64,000 bases of DNA. Origin: Flaccisagitta enflata. Taxonomy: Eukaryota; Chaetognatha; Sagittoidea; Aphragmophora. Each line of letters opens with the position of its first letter. Position 1 is the stretch's first letter. Location: positions 24,490,001-24,554,000 of the forward strand of contig OZ231126.1 of assembly GCA_965153355.1 (NCBI GenBank), read 5' to 3'. Shown here one piece after another: positions 45,086 through 55,324 of the stretch. A program made the position numbers and the translations under genes. Below the pieces are notes generated by a model. The model searched no databases, was not told the DNA's origin, and was given only the letters and a program-made list of their open reading frames with translations.

Positions 45086-45206
45086 AATTTCCGGTTCGCA
45101 CTTCAAGTTGAGCTTTCAATTCAGAAGGCGAGAAGGATGCACAAGGATCTGCGTATTTCTCCGATGCAGCCACCGATTCCACTTCACATTTTTCGTCGGA
45201 CAATTG
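45086..45206 (-). CDS. Candidate exon, acidic protein inside the TTAA segment
   Basis: Acceptor CACTGATTCAG, donor AATT|GTAAGTT. Encodes QLSDEKCEVESVAASEKYAD and PSELKAQLEVRTGN, 121 bp, ending in phase 1. Joining to 44590 directly would create TGA; using the AG three bases on keeps the frame. Upstream, a ~55-bp duplication repeats CGTCACACTGATTCA. Confidence 0.35.
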
Positions 45207-45420
45207 CTGAATCAGTGTGACGCATGAGAAGGCCAGATGAATTGAGAAAGTTCTAGTTTGTTGAATCAGTGTGACGCATGACAAGGCCAGATATACGACT
45301 TGACTGTTGCGGAAGGTTGGGCAGGGGCAGTAATGCAAAAACTACTCGCAATTAAACAAGGCCAAGTAAAGGCCATTAAGTGCGCCTTGCTTGATTAAGA
45401 ACTTATGAATGAACATTTTT

Positions 45421-45510
45421 GATGAATGAATGAATGAATGAATGAATGAATGAATGAATGAATGAATGAATGAATGAATGAATGAATGAATGAATGAATG
45501 AATGAATGAA
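45421..45510. repeat. (GAAT)n microsatellite
   Basis: About 22 GAAT units. Confidence 0.97.
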
Positions 45511-45589
45511 AATGAATGTGGTAAGGCATGAAAGGTGATAGGAACGACGAAATACGTCAGAATCAACCGTTTTGCTCATTTCAAACGTT

Positions 45590-45682
45590 TGCGTGACCGA
45601 CTGACCAACCGACCGACCAACCAACCAACCGACCAACGGACATGACCTCTTATAGAAGTGCGAGGACGCACTTAGAAATGTT
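45590..45682 (-). repeat. Family 1 copy with divergent hairpin end
   Basis: GACCAACCGACCGACCAACC core, then TTATAGAAGTGCGAGGACGC and ACTTAGAAAT: the terminal hairpin is AAGTGCG..CGCACTT instead of AGTCGCG..CGCGACT, with pairing kept. Confidence 0.65.
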
Positions 45683-46161
45683 ACGGACAGACAACAGACA
45701 TACGGACTGACGATGAAAGAATATGAAATTCAACAATTTTTGCTGTTTATAATTGAAATTATTGAACCAACTGACTAACTGGCAGATGGACAGACAAGTT
45801 TTGAATAAGCCAGGCCGTGCGTAATAAGGATTAGGTGGTTAGTTGAAGTGTTCATGTTGTTTTTCATTTTCAACCGCATTATTCAACATGAGTCAAATTT
45901 CATCGTCACATCCACCTGGCATGACATTTTTGGGATCGAGTCGTGGATATCTTTGCAGTTTTTTTGACGCAGGTGGAGTTGCTTAAACTCGTTTTTACTC
46001 CGCTCAAGACGTTCGCCAGAAAAGCGATTTAAAGGACCATCTGAGCTCTTCTAGAGTTCCATGTCTGCAACTGAAAACAAATGGCGCGGTTCACAATACT
46101 GTTGCAGACGGGTGGGCAACCCGTCCACTCCCCAACCCCTACCCCTCCCTTTACACACTCA

Positions 46162-46396
46162 GGGCGTGTTTCTAGTGACTACTCATAACACGTTTGTTCC
46201 CGTGTAACGCGTTAGCAGCATGAACACTGAACACATATTCATGAATTTTCACTGTCCCACGAGGGAGTGAGCGTGAGTAGTGAAGCGAAGCGCTGCAGAG
46301 CAAGTGAGCGGAGTGAGCGGTGCGAGTGAACAAACGTAGCGAGCGACCGAGTGGCCCGTTAAAAACGTGATCGTCTCTGACTAGAAACGCCCCCTC
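46162..46396. mobile_element. Possible 0.23-kb MITE with GGGCGTTTCTAGT ends
   Basis: AGGGCGTGTTTCTAGTGAC near 46162 and GACTAGAAACGCCCCCT near 46380 are inverted; the interior is a GAGCG-rich tract (GAGTGAGCGTGAGTAG, GAGCGAGCGACCGAG). Target duplication not clear. Confidence 0.5.
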
Positions 46397-46659
46397 ATAC
46401 AAACATACAAACAATATAATGGGCCTGTCTATGTTGTTATTGTCACTCTTGACAACTACATGTGTCTTACAACGAGTTGCAATGCCTCCAGCTCTGGATT
46501 TGATTATTTAAGCCCAAGTCATTTTTTAGATATTTTGCTAGCCGCAAAACACGTCCTACCTGGACAAAAAAAGATGACCAAGGGTTTTGTTCGTCCTCCA
46601 TCCAGCCTGCACCGTGAGTAACGATCGGACGAGTATTTTCGAAGTTAGCGATGAAAATT

Positions 46660-46818
46660 AAACAAGGCCGGATACACGGCCAATACCAGTTGCGGACGGG
46701 TGGGCAGGGGCGGAAATGCGCGTTTTCACACTTTCCAACTTGATCACCACGGACCAACGGACTGACGGACGGACAGACGGACAGAGCTTCTTATAGAGTT
46801 GCGTGTCCGCAACTAAAA
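46660..46818 (-). repeat. Family 1, full-length copy
   Basis: AACAAGGCCGGATACACGGC, GTTGCGGACGGGTGGGCAGG, core GACCAACGGACTGACGGACG, TTGCGTGTCCGCAACTAAAA. Confidence 0.8.
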
Positions 46819-46907
46819 ACGACTCTCATTCACGAACGCAGGAAAAAGCGAAGTTGATATCTTACCTCTTCACGCCACTTTTAAACAGTGATTTCTTTTA
46901 TCTCCGG

Positions 46908-46995
<88 letters not shown>

Positions 46996-46997
46996 AA

Positions 46998-47031
<34 letters not shown>

Positions 47032-47062
47032 AGTCGTTGTCGTAGTCGTCGTTGTCGATTAT
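46908..47062. repeat. (GTT)n-(GTTGTC)n microsatellite
   Basis: About 30 GTT units then GTCGTT units. 47062-47640 beyond it holds no recognisable feature. Confidence 0.95.
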
Positions 47063-47661
47063 ATTTTTTTCAGGTTTTCTCGATTCATTCTCTATCTACA
47101 TCAAAAAAGTAGTTTTTATGAAGATCTAAATCATAACAAACAAGAACGGGATTTGCTCCATGTTACAGATTGACTTTGCTATCAAAGACTTTCACAACCT
47201 TTTTTTTCATGAAGGAAAACTCTATCGTAGGAGAGAAAGTGCACACTCTCGCTCTGATTATTTCACATTAGGACGACTTGATTTCTTGTAAACAAGAGTT
47301 TCGTTGTGCAAACTGCCCATAAATATGATATCACGCGTATGGATTCCTCTCATCACTTAAATACTTTTTCATTTTTTTTATTACTTCCCCTTAAAATTTT
47401 AAAATTCGGCTCTTTGATGTCCTTGCCCGGTCTCTATTTAACCTAAAACCCGTGACAGTTAAGATTTTCAGCAATTGGCCTTCTTTAAAAAACATTAAAC
47501 GCATGGCCAATTCTCAAAGTTTTGCTTTACTTGCAAAATCATGTATGGAATCATTTTTTCCCTGAATAAAGTATCAAAAGGCCTTCTAAGGATTGCATTG
47601 AGACTACCTAGGCCCAAGATTAGCCTGTTTGTGAACTTTCGTCAATTGGCTGTTACAGTCC

Positions 47662-47854
47662 TTAAGTAACATCTAATAAGCATAACCCAAGTTCAGGATA
47701 CCTTGGGAAAATTCATTTTTTGGATATATTGATGATAGATTTGGGGTTGTCAAGCTTCAAAAATCCATATTTGACAAGGTAGTGGTAGGTAAAAGGGGTA
47801 AATTGGTCATTTTGTAGGCAGTTCAGCCCAAAATTCCATTTTTTAGTCAAAGTA
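47662..47854 (+). repeat. Repeat D copy 1, middle part
   Basis: Nearly identical to 49643-49836. Ends at the TA where the 1.0-kb insertion starts. Confidence 0.9.
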
Positions 47855-48858
47855 CGGTGCGCCGCATTAAAAAGGGAACGTTTTTTGTAAACAGCATTTT
47901 GTTGCGCTAAAATCGATTTTCTAACCCAAATATGGATGAATACGTTGCTTATGCGTTAGTAGTTGATGGATCCGCCTTCAAATTGGATGACATGCTAAAT
48001 ACACCGTGGCATCAAGGCGTACAAGTTGGCGAGGTAGTCGGTGGTGAGTCGGCACCAAATTGTAAAAGTAACTACGTCAAAGGGCACTTTGTATTGCTAG
48101 TGTTTTCTTAACTATTGGCCTGAGACACAAAAAATTCATGACCATTTGAAATCTCTGCAAAAAATCTTCCAAATGCGACGTTGCTGGTCATTGTAGCTTC
48201 ATTCGTTTAGAAATGGCACAGGTTCAAAGACAAAAATCACCAATTGAAAAATGTGCTCATTTTAATATTTTTAGCAGGCAATTATATCATTTCCGTTTTT
48301 GTCGAGGATGCAGCTTAGGATTGTCTTTGCTACTTGATATCCATGGGCAAATTAAAGAGCTTCGAATTTTCTTTTGAATGGCGCCAAGAACAAAAATCTA
48401 ATTCAATGCGTTTGATTTTTATGTTAGAATAAAGATAACCTATTGAAATTATGTTGTGAATTTTCAAATTTTTGACAACCTGTCTCCATCCTAATGCCAT
48501 TTCTAAAGAAATAGAGCTATGGCATCCTGCAAGGTCTCATTTGAAAGATCTTTCGCAGAGCTTCAAAATGGTCATAGATTTTGCTATGTTTTTTTGATTG
48601 CTTGGATGTGAAATACTGACAAACCCTCAGTTCGCTTTTTCATTTTGCCATTTTGCCAATTTTTCCCCATCAAATTTTTATAGCTTCTCTTCAAAGCATC
48701 ACTGCGTCCAAACAAATTGACCGAATTAAACGCGGTTTGCTGCAAACGCTTTGTCTTTCAAAGATCTTCAAAATGGTCACTGATAAAGATACAATTCTTT
48801 TATTCTAAGCTGAGAAACAATGGTAAACATACTGTTCTCTTTTTTATGCGCCGCACTG
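47855..48858. mobile_element. 1004-bp TA-flanked element with empty-site control
   Basis: Ends CGGTGCGCCGCATTAAAAAG / TTTTTTATGCGCCGCACTG; TA at 47853-47854 and 48859-48860; the sister site near 49836 reads AGTCAAAGTACAATG with a single TA. CAGTGCGGCGCAT-type ends with TA duplication fit Tc1/mariner/pogo-like elements. A 59-codon ORF (47932-48111) lies inside. Confidence 0.85.
47932..48111 (+). CDS. Short ORF inside the TA-flanked element
   Basis: MDEYVAYALVVDGSAFKLDD, MLNTPWHQGVQVGEVVGG, then a possible donor G|GTGAGTC. Protein-like composition but no family recognised; it might be a transposase remnant or a captured exon. Confidence 0.3.
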   Translation: MDEYVAYALVVDGSAFKLDDMLNTPWHQGVQVGEVVGGESAPNCKSNYVKGHFVLLVFS

Positions 48859-48985
48859 TACAATGTTCAAAGAGGATGCACACCAAAAATCATCAATGTG
48901 GTTGCATTTTCACAACTCTGACACAGCTTTGAAAATGCTCAAAAAACCCCCTAATGTTTCAGACTCAGCCTATTGTCTCCCTTCT
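48859..48985 (+). repeat. Repeat D copy 1, right part
   Basis: Matches 49837-49963. Ends TTGTCTCCCTTC, the inverse of the repeat's start GACAGGAGACAA with minor differences, so repeat D is itself a TIR element. Confidence 0.88.
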
Positions 48986-49338
48986 TATAAGAGAATCTCG
49001 ATAGTATCAAACCTGTATTTTTTGGCTTGTTTGTTTATTTTTTGACTAGGTAAGCATGCTAACATGTAAACAAGTTAAGAATACCTTTAAAACCATTCAT
49101 AGAATCCAAAATTTGAGAAAAATCCACCAAATAAGGCTTAAATTCTCCTTAATTTTAACCTTCTCAAAATAAGAGCAAAATAGGGGTTTTTCAAGCCATT
49201 TTTGACCTGTTTTGGTCCTAGTATGTCTAGCAAATGGCCCCAATCTTGTTTTTCAGCAATTTAAGTTCTCTTTTTCTCAGTTTCTGATGGTTTCAGATCA
49301 GTTTTTTAAAATATGTATAGAGACCCCCTCTTAATAAG

Positions 49339-49963
49339 ACAGGAGACAACGCCCCTTGCGACCTCTCACGCTGATAAGGTAGAACTAGGAAAACATAAGT
49401 TCTCGTTCTGAGCCTAGAGGTTGAGTAAGGTAGCAATTTTTGAGTCGGCTCCTTAGCTGAAGTGCTGATGAGTGGATTGAAAGAGTTTTTGGACTTAGAT
49501 TATAGAATTTGACTGCAAAAAACTCAATTGGAAGTAATATACAATATTTATGCAAATTAGGTCAAAAAGTAGTGGAGTTGACTTGAGAACAATATTAGGA
49601 AAAAACAAGCTGGTGGATTTGGATTTTTTTGGCCCAAATCCCTTAAGTAACATCTAATAAGCATAACCCAAGTTTAGGATACCTTGGGAAAATTCATTTT
49701 TTGGAAATATTGATGGTAGATTTGGGGTTGTCAAGCTTCAAAAATCCATATTTGACAAGGTAGTGGTAGGTAAAAGGGGTAAATTGGTCATTTTGTAGGC
49801 AGTTCAGCCCAAAATTCCATTTTTTAGTCAAAGTACAATGTTCAAGGAGGATGCACACCAAAAATCATCAATGTGGTTGCATTTTTACAACTCTGACACA
49901 GCTTTGAAAATGCTCAAAATACCCCCTAATGTTTCAGACTCAGCCTATTGTCTCCCTTCAGAA
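49339..49963 (+). mobile_element. Repeat D copy 2, intact (0.63 kb)
   Basis: Uninterrupted homologue of copy 1 (38891-48985). Inverted ends GACAGGAGACAA / TTGTCTCCCTTC. It shows both empty insertion sites. Non-coding. Confidence 0.85.
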
Positions 49964-50172
49964 AAGAGACATTCACTCCAAAGATCATCAACGCTTCCGT
50001 ACTTAAAAAAAATGCATACATTTCCACAACTACCAAAGATCAAAGCTTACCTAATATACTTTTATCAAGTGAAGACTTAACTTTTTGCCAATAGACCGAT
50101 TGCATCTTGCACTTTTGTTTTACTCTTTTTTCTCTGTTTTTTTTTTCAGTTCTTCTTTTACATTTATACTTT

Positions 50173-50175
<3 letters not shown>

Positions 50176-50216
<41 letters not shown>

Positions 50217-50242
50217 CCTATCTATCTATCTATCTATCTTTC
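50176..50242. repeat. (CTAT)n microsatellite
   Basis: About 16 CTAT units. Confidence 0.96.
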
Positions 50243-50273
50243 TTTTATTAGTATCATTACATTTTTTTCATCT

Positions 50274-50432
50274 TTTTTAGTTGCGGACACGCAACTCTAT
50301 AAGAGGCTTTGTCCGTTTGTCGCTCCGTCAGTCCGTCGGTCCGTTGGTCCGTCCTTCACGCTCGAGTTGAAAAGTGGGAAAACGCTCTTTCCCACCCATC
50401 CGCAACTGGTGGCCGTGTATCCGGCCTTGTTT
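50274..50432 (+). repeat. Family 1, full-length reference copy
   Basis: TTTTTTAGTTGCGGACACGC with CAACT completing the hairpin, CTATAAGAGGCTTTGTCCGT, core, CACGCTCGAGTTGAAAA, CCCACCCATCCGCAACTGGT, GGCCGTGTATCCGGCCTTGT. 159 bp; no poly-A, no coding frame. Confidence 0.85.
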
Positions 50433-50599
50433 ACTCTTTGTACCCAGGTTATTTTCTTTTCGTCCATCTGTCTAACATATGTCTGTTTCTTTGTTTTTCT
50501 GTCTTTCAATCAATATTTTTCGTCTCTCAATCAATATTGCTTGTGTCAGTACATTCATCAGTACATTACACCACTTAATTACAGGTGAGAATAAAACCC

Positions 50600-50748
50600 G
50601 GGGCATGCTTGGGAGTTGTTTGGTTATGCTTGGGTATGCTCGGGTATGCTTGGATATGCTCGGGTATTGCTTGGGTATTTCTTGGGTGTTACTTAGTTAT
50701 TGCTAGGTATTGCTAGGGTATTGCTCGGGAATTGTTCAGGTATTAATC
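50600..50748 (+). repeat. Minisatellite GGGTATGCTT / GGGTATTGCT
   Basis: About 13 units of ~10-11 bp. Confidence 0.85.
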
Positions 50749-50754
50749 TCACAT

Positions 50755-50930
50755 TTTGAGATGCGTCCTCGCATCTCTATAAGAGGGTCTGTCCGTTTGT
50801 CTGTTACCCACTTTCCAAAAATCCCACCAACCATCTCAAATCATTCACCAACCACCCCCAAAAAATTTTCAGATGGGTACTCACATCTCTATAAAAAGGT
50901 CTGTCCATCCTTGTGTCCGTTAACCACTTT
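50755..50930 (+). repeat. Two tandem Family 1-like ends
   Basis: GAGATGCGTCCTCGCATCTC followed by TATAAGAGGGTCTGTCCG, and ~110 bp later AGATGGGTACTCACATCTC with TATAAAAAGGTCTGTCC. Both keep the hairpin plus TATAAGAGG but have different stem sequences. Confidence 0.65.
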
Positions 50931-51044
50931 CCAAAAATCCTATTCCAAAAACTTATGTCAAGGTGTACGCAAAGGGGTAGTTTTCACAGTCAAATAATAT
51001 TTTTGAAAAAAAAAATGAAATAATGAATTCACATTTTTTTGAAA

Positions 51045-51102
51045 AGAAATGAAAAGAAAAGAAAAGAAAAGAAATGAAAAGAAAAGAAAAGAAAAGAAAT
51101 GA
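51045..51102. repeat. (GAAAA)n microsatellite
   Basis: About 11 GAAAA/GAAAT units. Confidence 0.9.
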
Positions 51103-51254
51103 TAATTTTGATATAAATCACTTATCTATTTGCATTGAGAATCATTTATGTGATCAAAACCAGTTGGAAAAATTGAGAGAAAAAAAAGAAAATTAGCCTC
51201 CACTCCTTGACTTGTCTTACGTGAAATTCTTAATCTGTCTATGCATGCATAAAT

Positions 51255-51323
51255 TTGCATTTCTAAGAACATGGCCCTATTCTGAAGATGTATAAGAAAG
51301 GGGCCATGTTCTTAGAAATGCAA
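51255..51323. other. Perfect 23-bp stem hairpin
   Basis: TTGCATTTCTAAGAACATGG with CCC (51255-51277) pairs without mismatch with 51301-51323 across a 23-nt loop. The size fits a miRNA-precursor-like hairpin or a tiny MITE. Transcription is unknown. Confidence 0.5.
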
Positions 51324-51429
51324 GCCTGTCATTACTGAGACTGTGATATAATTTCACTCAACAACATTTGCTGTTCCTGTGCACTGCAACGTAAAGTTAT
51401 TATATTTACTCTCTATGTTACCTTACAGT

Positions 51430-51850
51430 TTCAACTGGCACTGTCTGAGCGTCTATCTGACTGGCAGGCTTGTGGTGAAAGAAGTTGGCCGATTGGAAAA
51501 TAGGAAAAGAGCGATGCGTCTCGTTTATTCCATAAAAAATTTCAACAACTGAAGAGAAGGGGAAAAATGAAAGGGAAAGTGGGCGTTAATGGTGATCAGC
51601 AAACCCAAAAGATAACATGAAATCGAGATAGGACACAATGGACAGAAACAGCACATGACAACATGTTCATCTTCTTCAAAGCCCATGCCACCTGATAATA
51701 CCTGCCCCTGCTGACTTTATCCCATTAAATTCTCCATATCATCCCTATAGCAAGCTGATCGGGCAGCGATAAACCATGCCTAAAATCCGGCGATAAAAAT
51801 GCAAAAGAGTAAAAGACAAAATAACAGACCGGAAAACAAGAGCATTAGCC
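51430..51850 (+). repeat. Dispersed repeat A, second copy
   Basis: Homologous to 37683-38035, same orientation; followed after ~170 bp by repeat B. Confidence 0.65.
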
Positions 51851-52021
51851 AACTCCAAGAAGAAGACTTAAATTGATCAAATAGAGAAGTTTAGAAGTTT
51901 ATCAGACGTCCTAAGCGCGTTCAATGAACCTTGTTCATGGTTCCGATAATGGATGTTACGTTTAAATACTTGTTTGATAAAGAAAATTTGCGTCATCCGA
52001 GGACGCGACGTCTTTGCAGCT

Positions 52022-53991
52022 CTACCAGTAATGGCGGCTGTCGCCTTTTTTCACCAAGCTTTTATCTTCAGTCAATGCAATTTTTTTTTATTTGTTAAAT
52101 CAAATCAAAAGTAATTGTATGTATGAACTAGATGAGCTATGACGCACTGAAAATTACCATAGAATTTTCTACCCGAGCTAGATAAGTCATGAAATTTATA
52201 AAATGAAATTTAATGATAATTTTTGTCTTTATGTTTTCAAGTAAACTGTCAACAGCCATATTTTGCATGAATTGACTTGCATATGCAAGTCTTAATATCC
52301 AATCCTTTGTTTTACAGCTGAAAAAATACATGAAATACAATAAAAAACTTATTTTGTCAATGTACCATGGCTCATTGAAAATTTTAAATTTGCATGAAAA
52401 ATCAAAATATCAACAAAACAAGAACATAGCGCGATTCCTAAAACATAAACTGAGGGCGCCATGTTCTTATTTTAATGATATTATGATTTTTTATGCAAAT
52501 TTAAAATTTTCAGTGAGCAGTTACTGAAACGATTGTCGTTATTTTTTTCACTTTTTAGTCTCATCAAAATCGAATTTCCTTCAATCTTTTTGCATTTTTG
52601 TCATTTGACAGTAACAGATTGGTTTCCTCATGTAAGTTTCCTCATTTAAGTACAAAAAAAAAACAATCCAAGCATTGACCTTTGCAAAAATAGTAAAGAG
52701 AATAGTATCCTTGTCCTCTGGGTAAACTCCTCTTACTTTAATTTCAGTGCGTCCTATATAAGATACTTTTAGCGTGAGAATTGAGTAGCTGAGCCTTTCG
52801 TCTATCAATGAATGCATTCTTGAATACAAACATTTATTACATCATCACTGGCACGTCAAACTACGAGAGGGACAAAAAAGGGGGAGAAACCATTAGGCAT
52901 TGCTAAAGGGCGTAAAGAAATACAACAATTTAATGCACAGAATATAATATCAACTTCACTTCCTAATAGTTAACTTCACTTCCTAATAGTTAGACGACTC
53001 CACTTTGCACGACAAACTGCTACTGACAAACTACAGCGTGTTCCAGTATTTATAAGCTTCAGACTGGCAGAGAAAGTTGACGCGTGGTGACAGCGTAACC
53101 AATGACAGATGACATGCCACAGACAGCTACCGTGACAGCCAATAACAGCTAAATTTACTTATGACAGCCAATGACAGCTAAGACGACAGTTAGAACAACA
53201 GTTAGGTTACACTTGCAATGATGTCAGCCAGTGAATGACTGGCAATTGAACATTCACGAGGCAACATGAGTTGCTAATGATAGACAAAAGATGGCGGGGC
53301 TACAAAAAAAACCATCGAATATCACACAAGTTAAAATACTCAAAATCAATCTACCAGATGACTTGCTATGCTCACTGACATGCTTTCTTATATTTGCATG
53401 CTTACACAAAACATTTTTTTATCCCAAATAAAATCAGAAAAAAAAGACCGAGCTAAATTAGCTAAATGAAATAGAATACTCAAAAACACCCTCACAGATA
53501 AGCACCTATGCTCACTGATATGCTTTGTTGTATTTGAATGCTAGAACATGTATCAAAACATATATTCATTTATCCTATTTGTAATTAAAAAAATGAGCAA
53601 AATGAGCTAATTGAGCTAAAATACTGAAAAACAACCTCATAGATGAGCAGCTATGCTTCTTAATATGTTTTAATGTATTTGCATGCTCAAACAAACATCA
53701 TTACACTTTTTTATTGATCCTACACAAAATCATAGAAAATCAAAAAAAATTTTATAAAAACTTTCTGTGAAAAAATCTTAAATAAATCATAACTCCAAAA
53801 ATATTTATCCTAGAACATTCTGCCTGGCGCCAAATGAAAGAGAATTATCAAATTTATTTACTATATCTCATCGATTTTATTGGAGGCCACATTCATTCGA
53901 TGAGAGCTTCAATTTTCCCATAAGAAAGTAAAAATAATGTTTCTCTGGAATATGTCAAAAAGTCGAAGACTGACTTTGACTTTTTTTCCCG
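52022..53991 (+). repeat. Dispersed repeat B, second copy, interrupted
   Basis: Begins ACCAGTAATGGCGGCTGTCG like 20262 and resumes at ~53340 with the GAGCTAAATTAGCTAAATGA and CTCACAGATAAGCACC blocks, ending AGTCGAAGACTGACTTTGAC and TTTCCCGA. 52141-53340 is inserted sequence. Confidence 0.8.
52141..52753. mobile_element. 613-bp TIR element, CTAT duplication
   Basis: Ends GACGCACTGAAAATTA / TTAATTTCAGTGCGTC; CTAT at 52137-52140 and 52754-52757. A second inverted pair inside (52371-52403 against ~52483-52515) forms a hairpin with ~33-bp stem. No coding frame. Confidence 0.75.
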
Positions 53992-54907
53992 ACTATCAAA
54001 CCTTGAACCCGGAAGTAGTTATGGAAAGTAAAAGAAGAGCATTTCTAAGGTGCATCACACTTATATAGGATGAATAGTTGCACATGCCACATGGCAAAAA
54101 TTGGGAAATCCCTCTTGTCTGGTCCGCCAAACAGGGTGGAAGTGTGGAACTTGTTTTTGTGCTGTTTTCCTTTTTAAAACACTAGTTGTACACTTGCAGG
54201 TTGGCAAAAGCAGTGATGTGGGGGGGGGGGGGTCAGTTTGACAGTACAGTAATATAATTTGCCTCTGATCAACTCCTTCCTCCGCCAATTGTAATCGAAG
54301 AAAAGAAGTCCTATATCAACTTCATTTTCTTCAAGCAACTTGTAGAGAGCTTGTATATCTGTCCGTCTCTGTCTGTGATGTGTCCTCTCTGTCCATGGTC
54401 TGCCCGTCTCTCTGTCTATCAGTAACTTTTATGTTTACTTAAGCCTCGGACTGCCATCCTGGCCTTTCGTTTGTTTTTGAGAACAAATGGGAGAGATGTA
54501 GAGAATCAAATCTGAATCTATCCGAATTGTTTTCGTTTCGCCAGATGTACCATTCTTTATGCGGTTACAAAAGAGATTTTTAAGAAACGATAATAATCAA
54601 TATCATGAACATAGAATTGAAATTTTTTTCTCTGTCGATTTTTTCGGCCCATGCAACCAAAATGCCAGTTTTATTTCGTACTGAACGCGACATAAAGATG
54701 TAACTCTTTTTGTACTCGCCTGAAAAGGGTTGTGTGGAGGTTGAGTTTGCCATTTATAAATTGTTAAGCATGTTTCCTTTTTGGTTGAAGAAGAAAAGGA
54801 AACATGAGTTGTTAGAAATCCTGTTTTAATGCTGTACGCGCTCCGGCATTTTGATACGTACAAACAAAATATCTTCCCAGTCTTTACTAAAACACTTGTT
54901 TTTCCAC

Positions 54908-55125
54908 TTTTTAGTCGCGTACTACGCGACTGTACACCCTGCTTTGTTGGTCCGTCCGTCGGTCCGTCCGTCGGTCCGTCCGTCCGTCACACTTTACTTT
55001 TTTGGCTTTAATGGGGTTTTTGGCCACACTGTACTCACTGCTCCTGCCTCCAAATGTTAATGACTTATCAGGTAGATTTCGCCCACCTGCACGTGACTAC
55101 GGTAGCCGTGTATCTGGCCTTGTTT
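54908..55125 (+). repeat. Family 1, full-length copy
   Basis: TTTTTAGTCGCGTACTACGC with GACT, core GTCCGTCCGTCGGTCCGTCC, CACTGCTCCTGCCTCC, TAGCCGTGTATCTGGCCTTG. Abuts an inverted copy at 55126. Confidence 0.8.
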
Positions 55126-55317
55126 AATGCCGGATACACGGTTACCCAAGTCGCGTGCGGGTGGGCAGGGAAAGAGATAGAAAAGGCTGACCCGTAGTAT
55201 TGCAAAAACCGCCCATGAACGCCAAAAAAAAAAAAAGCGAACGGCGATGGACAAACGGACCAATCAACTGACTGACCGACGGACATAGCGGTTTATGCAG
55301 CCATGTGCACGCGACAA
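55126..55317 (-). repeat. Family 1, inverted neighbour copy
   Basis: GCCGGATACACGGTTACCCA, GCGTGCGGGTGGGCAGGG, core GACTGACCGACGGACA, ending GTGCACGCGACAAAC. Tail-to-tail with 54908-55125. Confidence 0.78.
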
Positions 55318-55324
55318 ACAAGCA

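Larger units (their letters stand above)
39200..47661. mobile_element. 8.46-kb insertion with TTAA duplications and 13-bp TIRs
   Basis: GGACTGTAACAGC at the left end and GCTGTTACAGTCC at the right; TTAA at 39196-39199 and 47662-47665. The homologous site at 49643-49646 has a single TTAA and continuous repeat D sequence. TTAA duplication is typical of piggyBac and Kolobok elements. The inside is mostly other repeats; no recognisable transposase, so it may be a large non-autonomous or decayed element. Confidence 0.75.

Noticed and set aside
44783-45227. Poly-Asp, poly-Met and poly-Ile ORFs
   Set aside because: (GAT)n microsatellite in three frames.
53040-53220. TGACAGCCAATGACAGCT repeats with CCAAT as a promoter
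   Set aside because: Repeated TGACAGC/CCAAT motifs and a TATTTATAAG nearby are suggestive, but no transcript or ORF follows on either strand.
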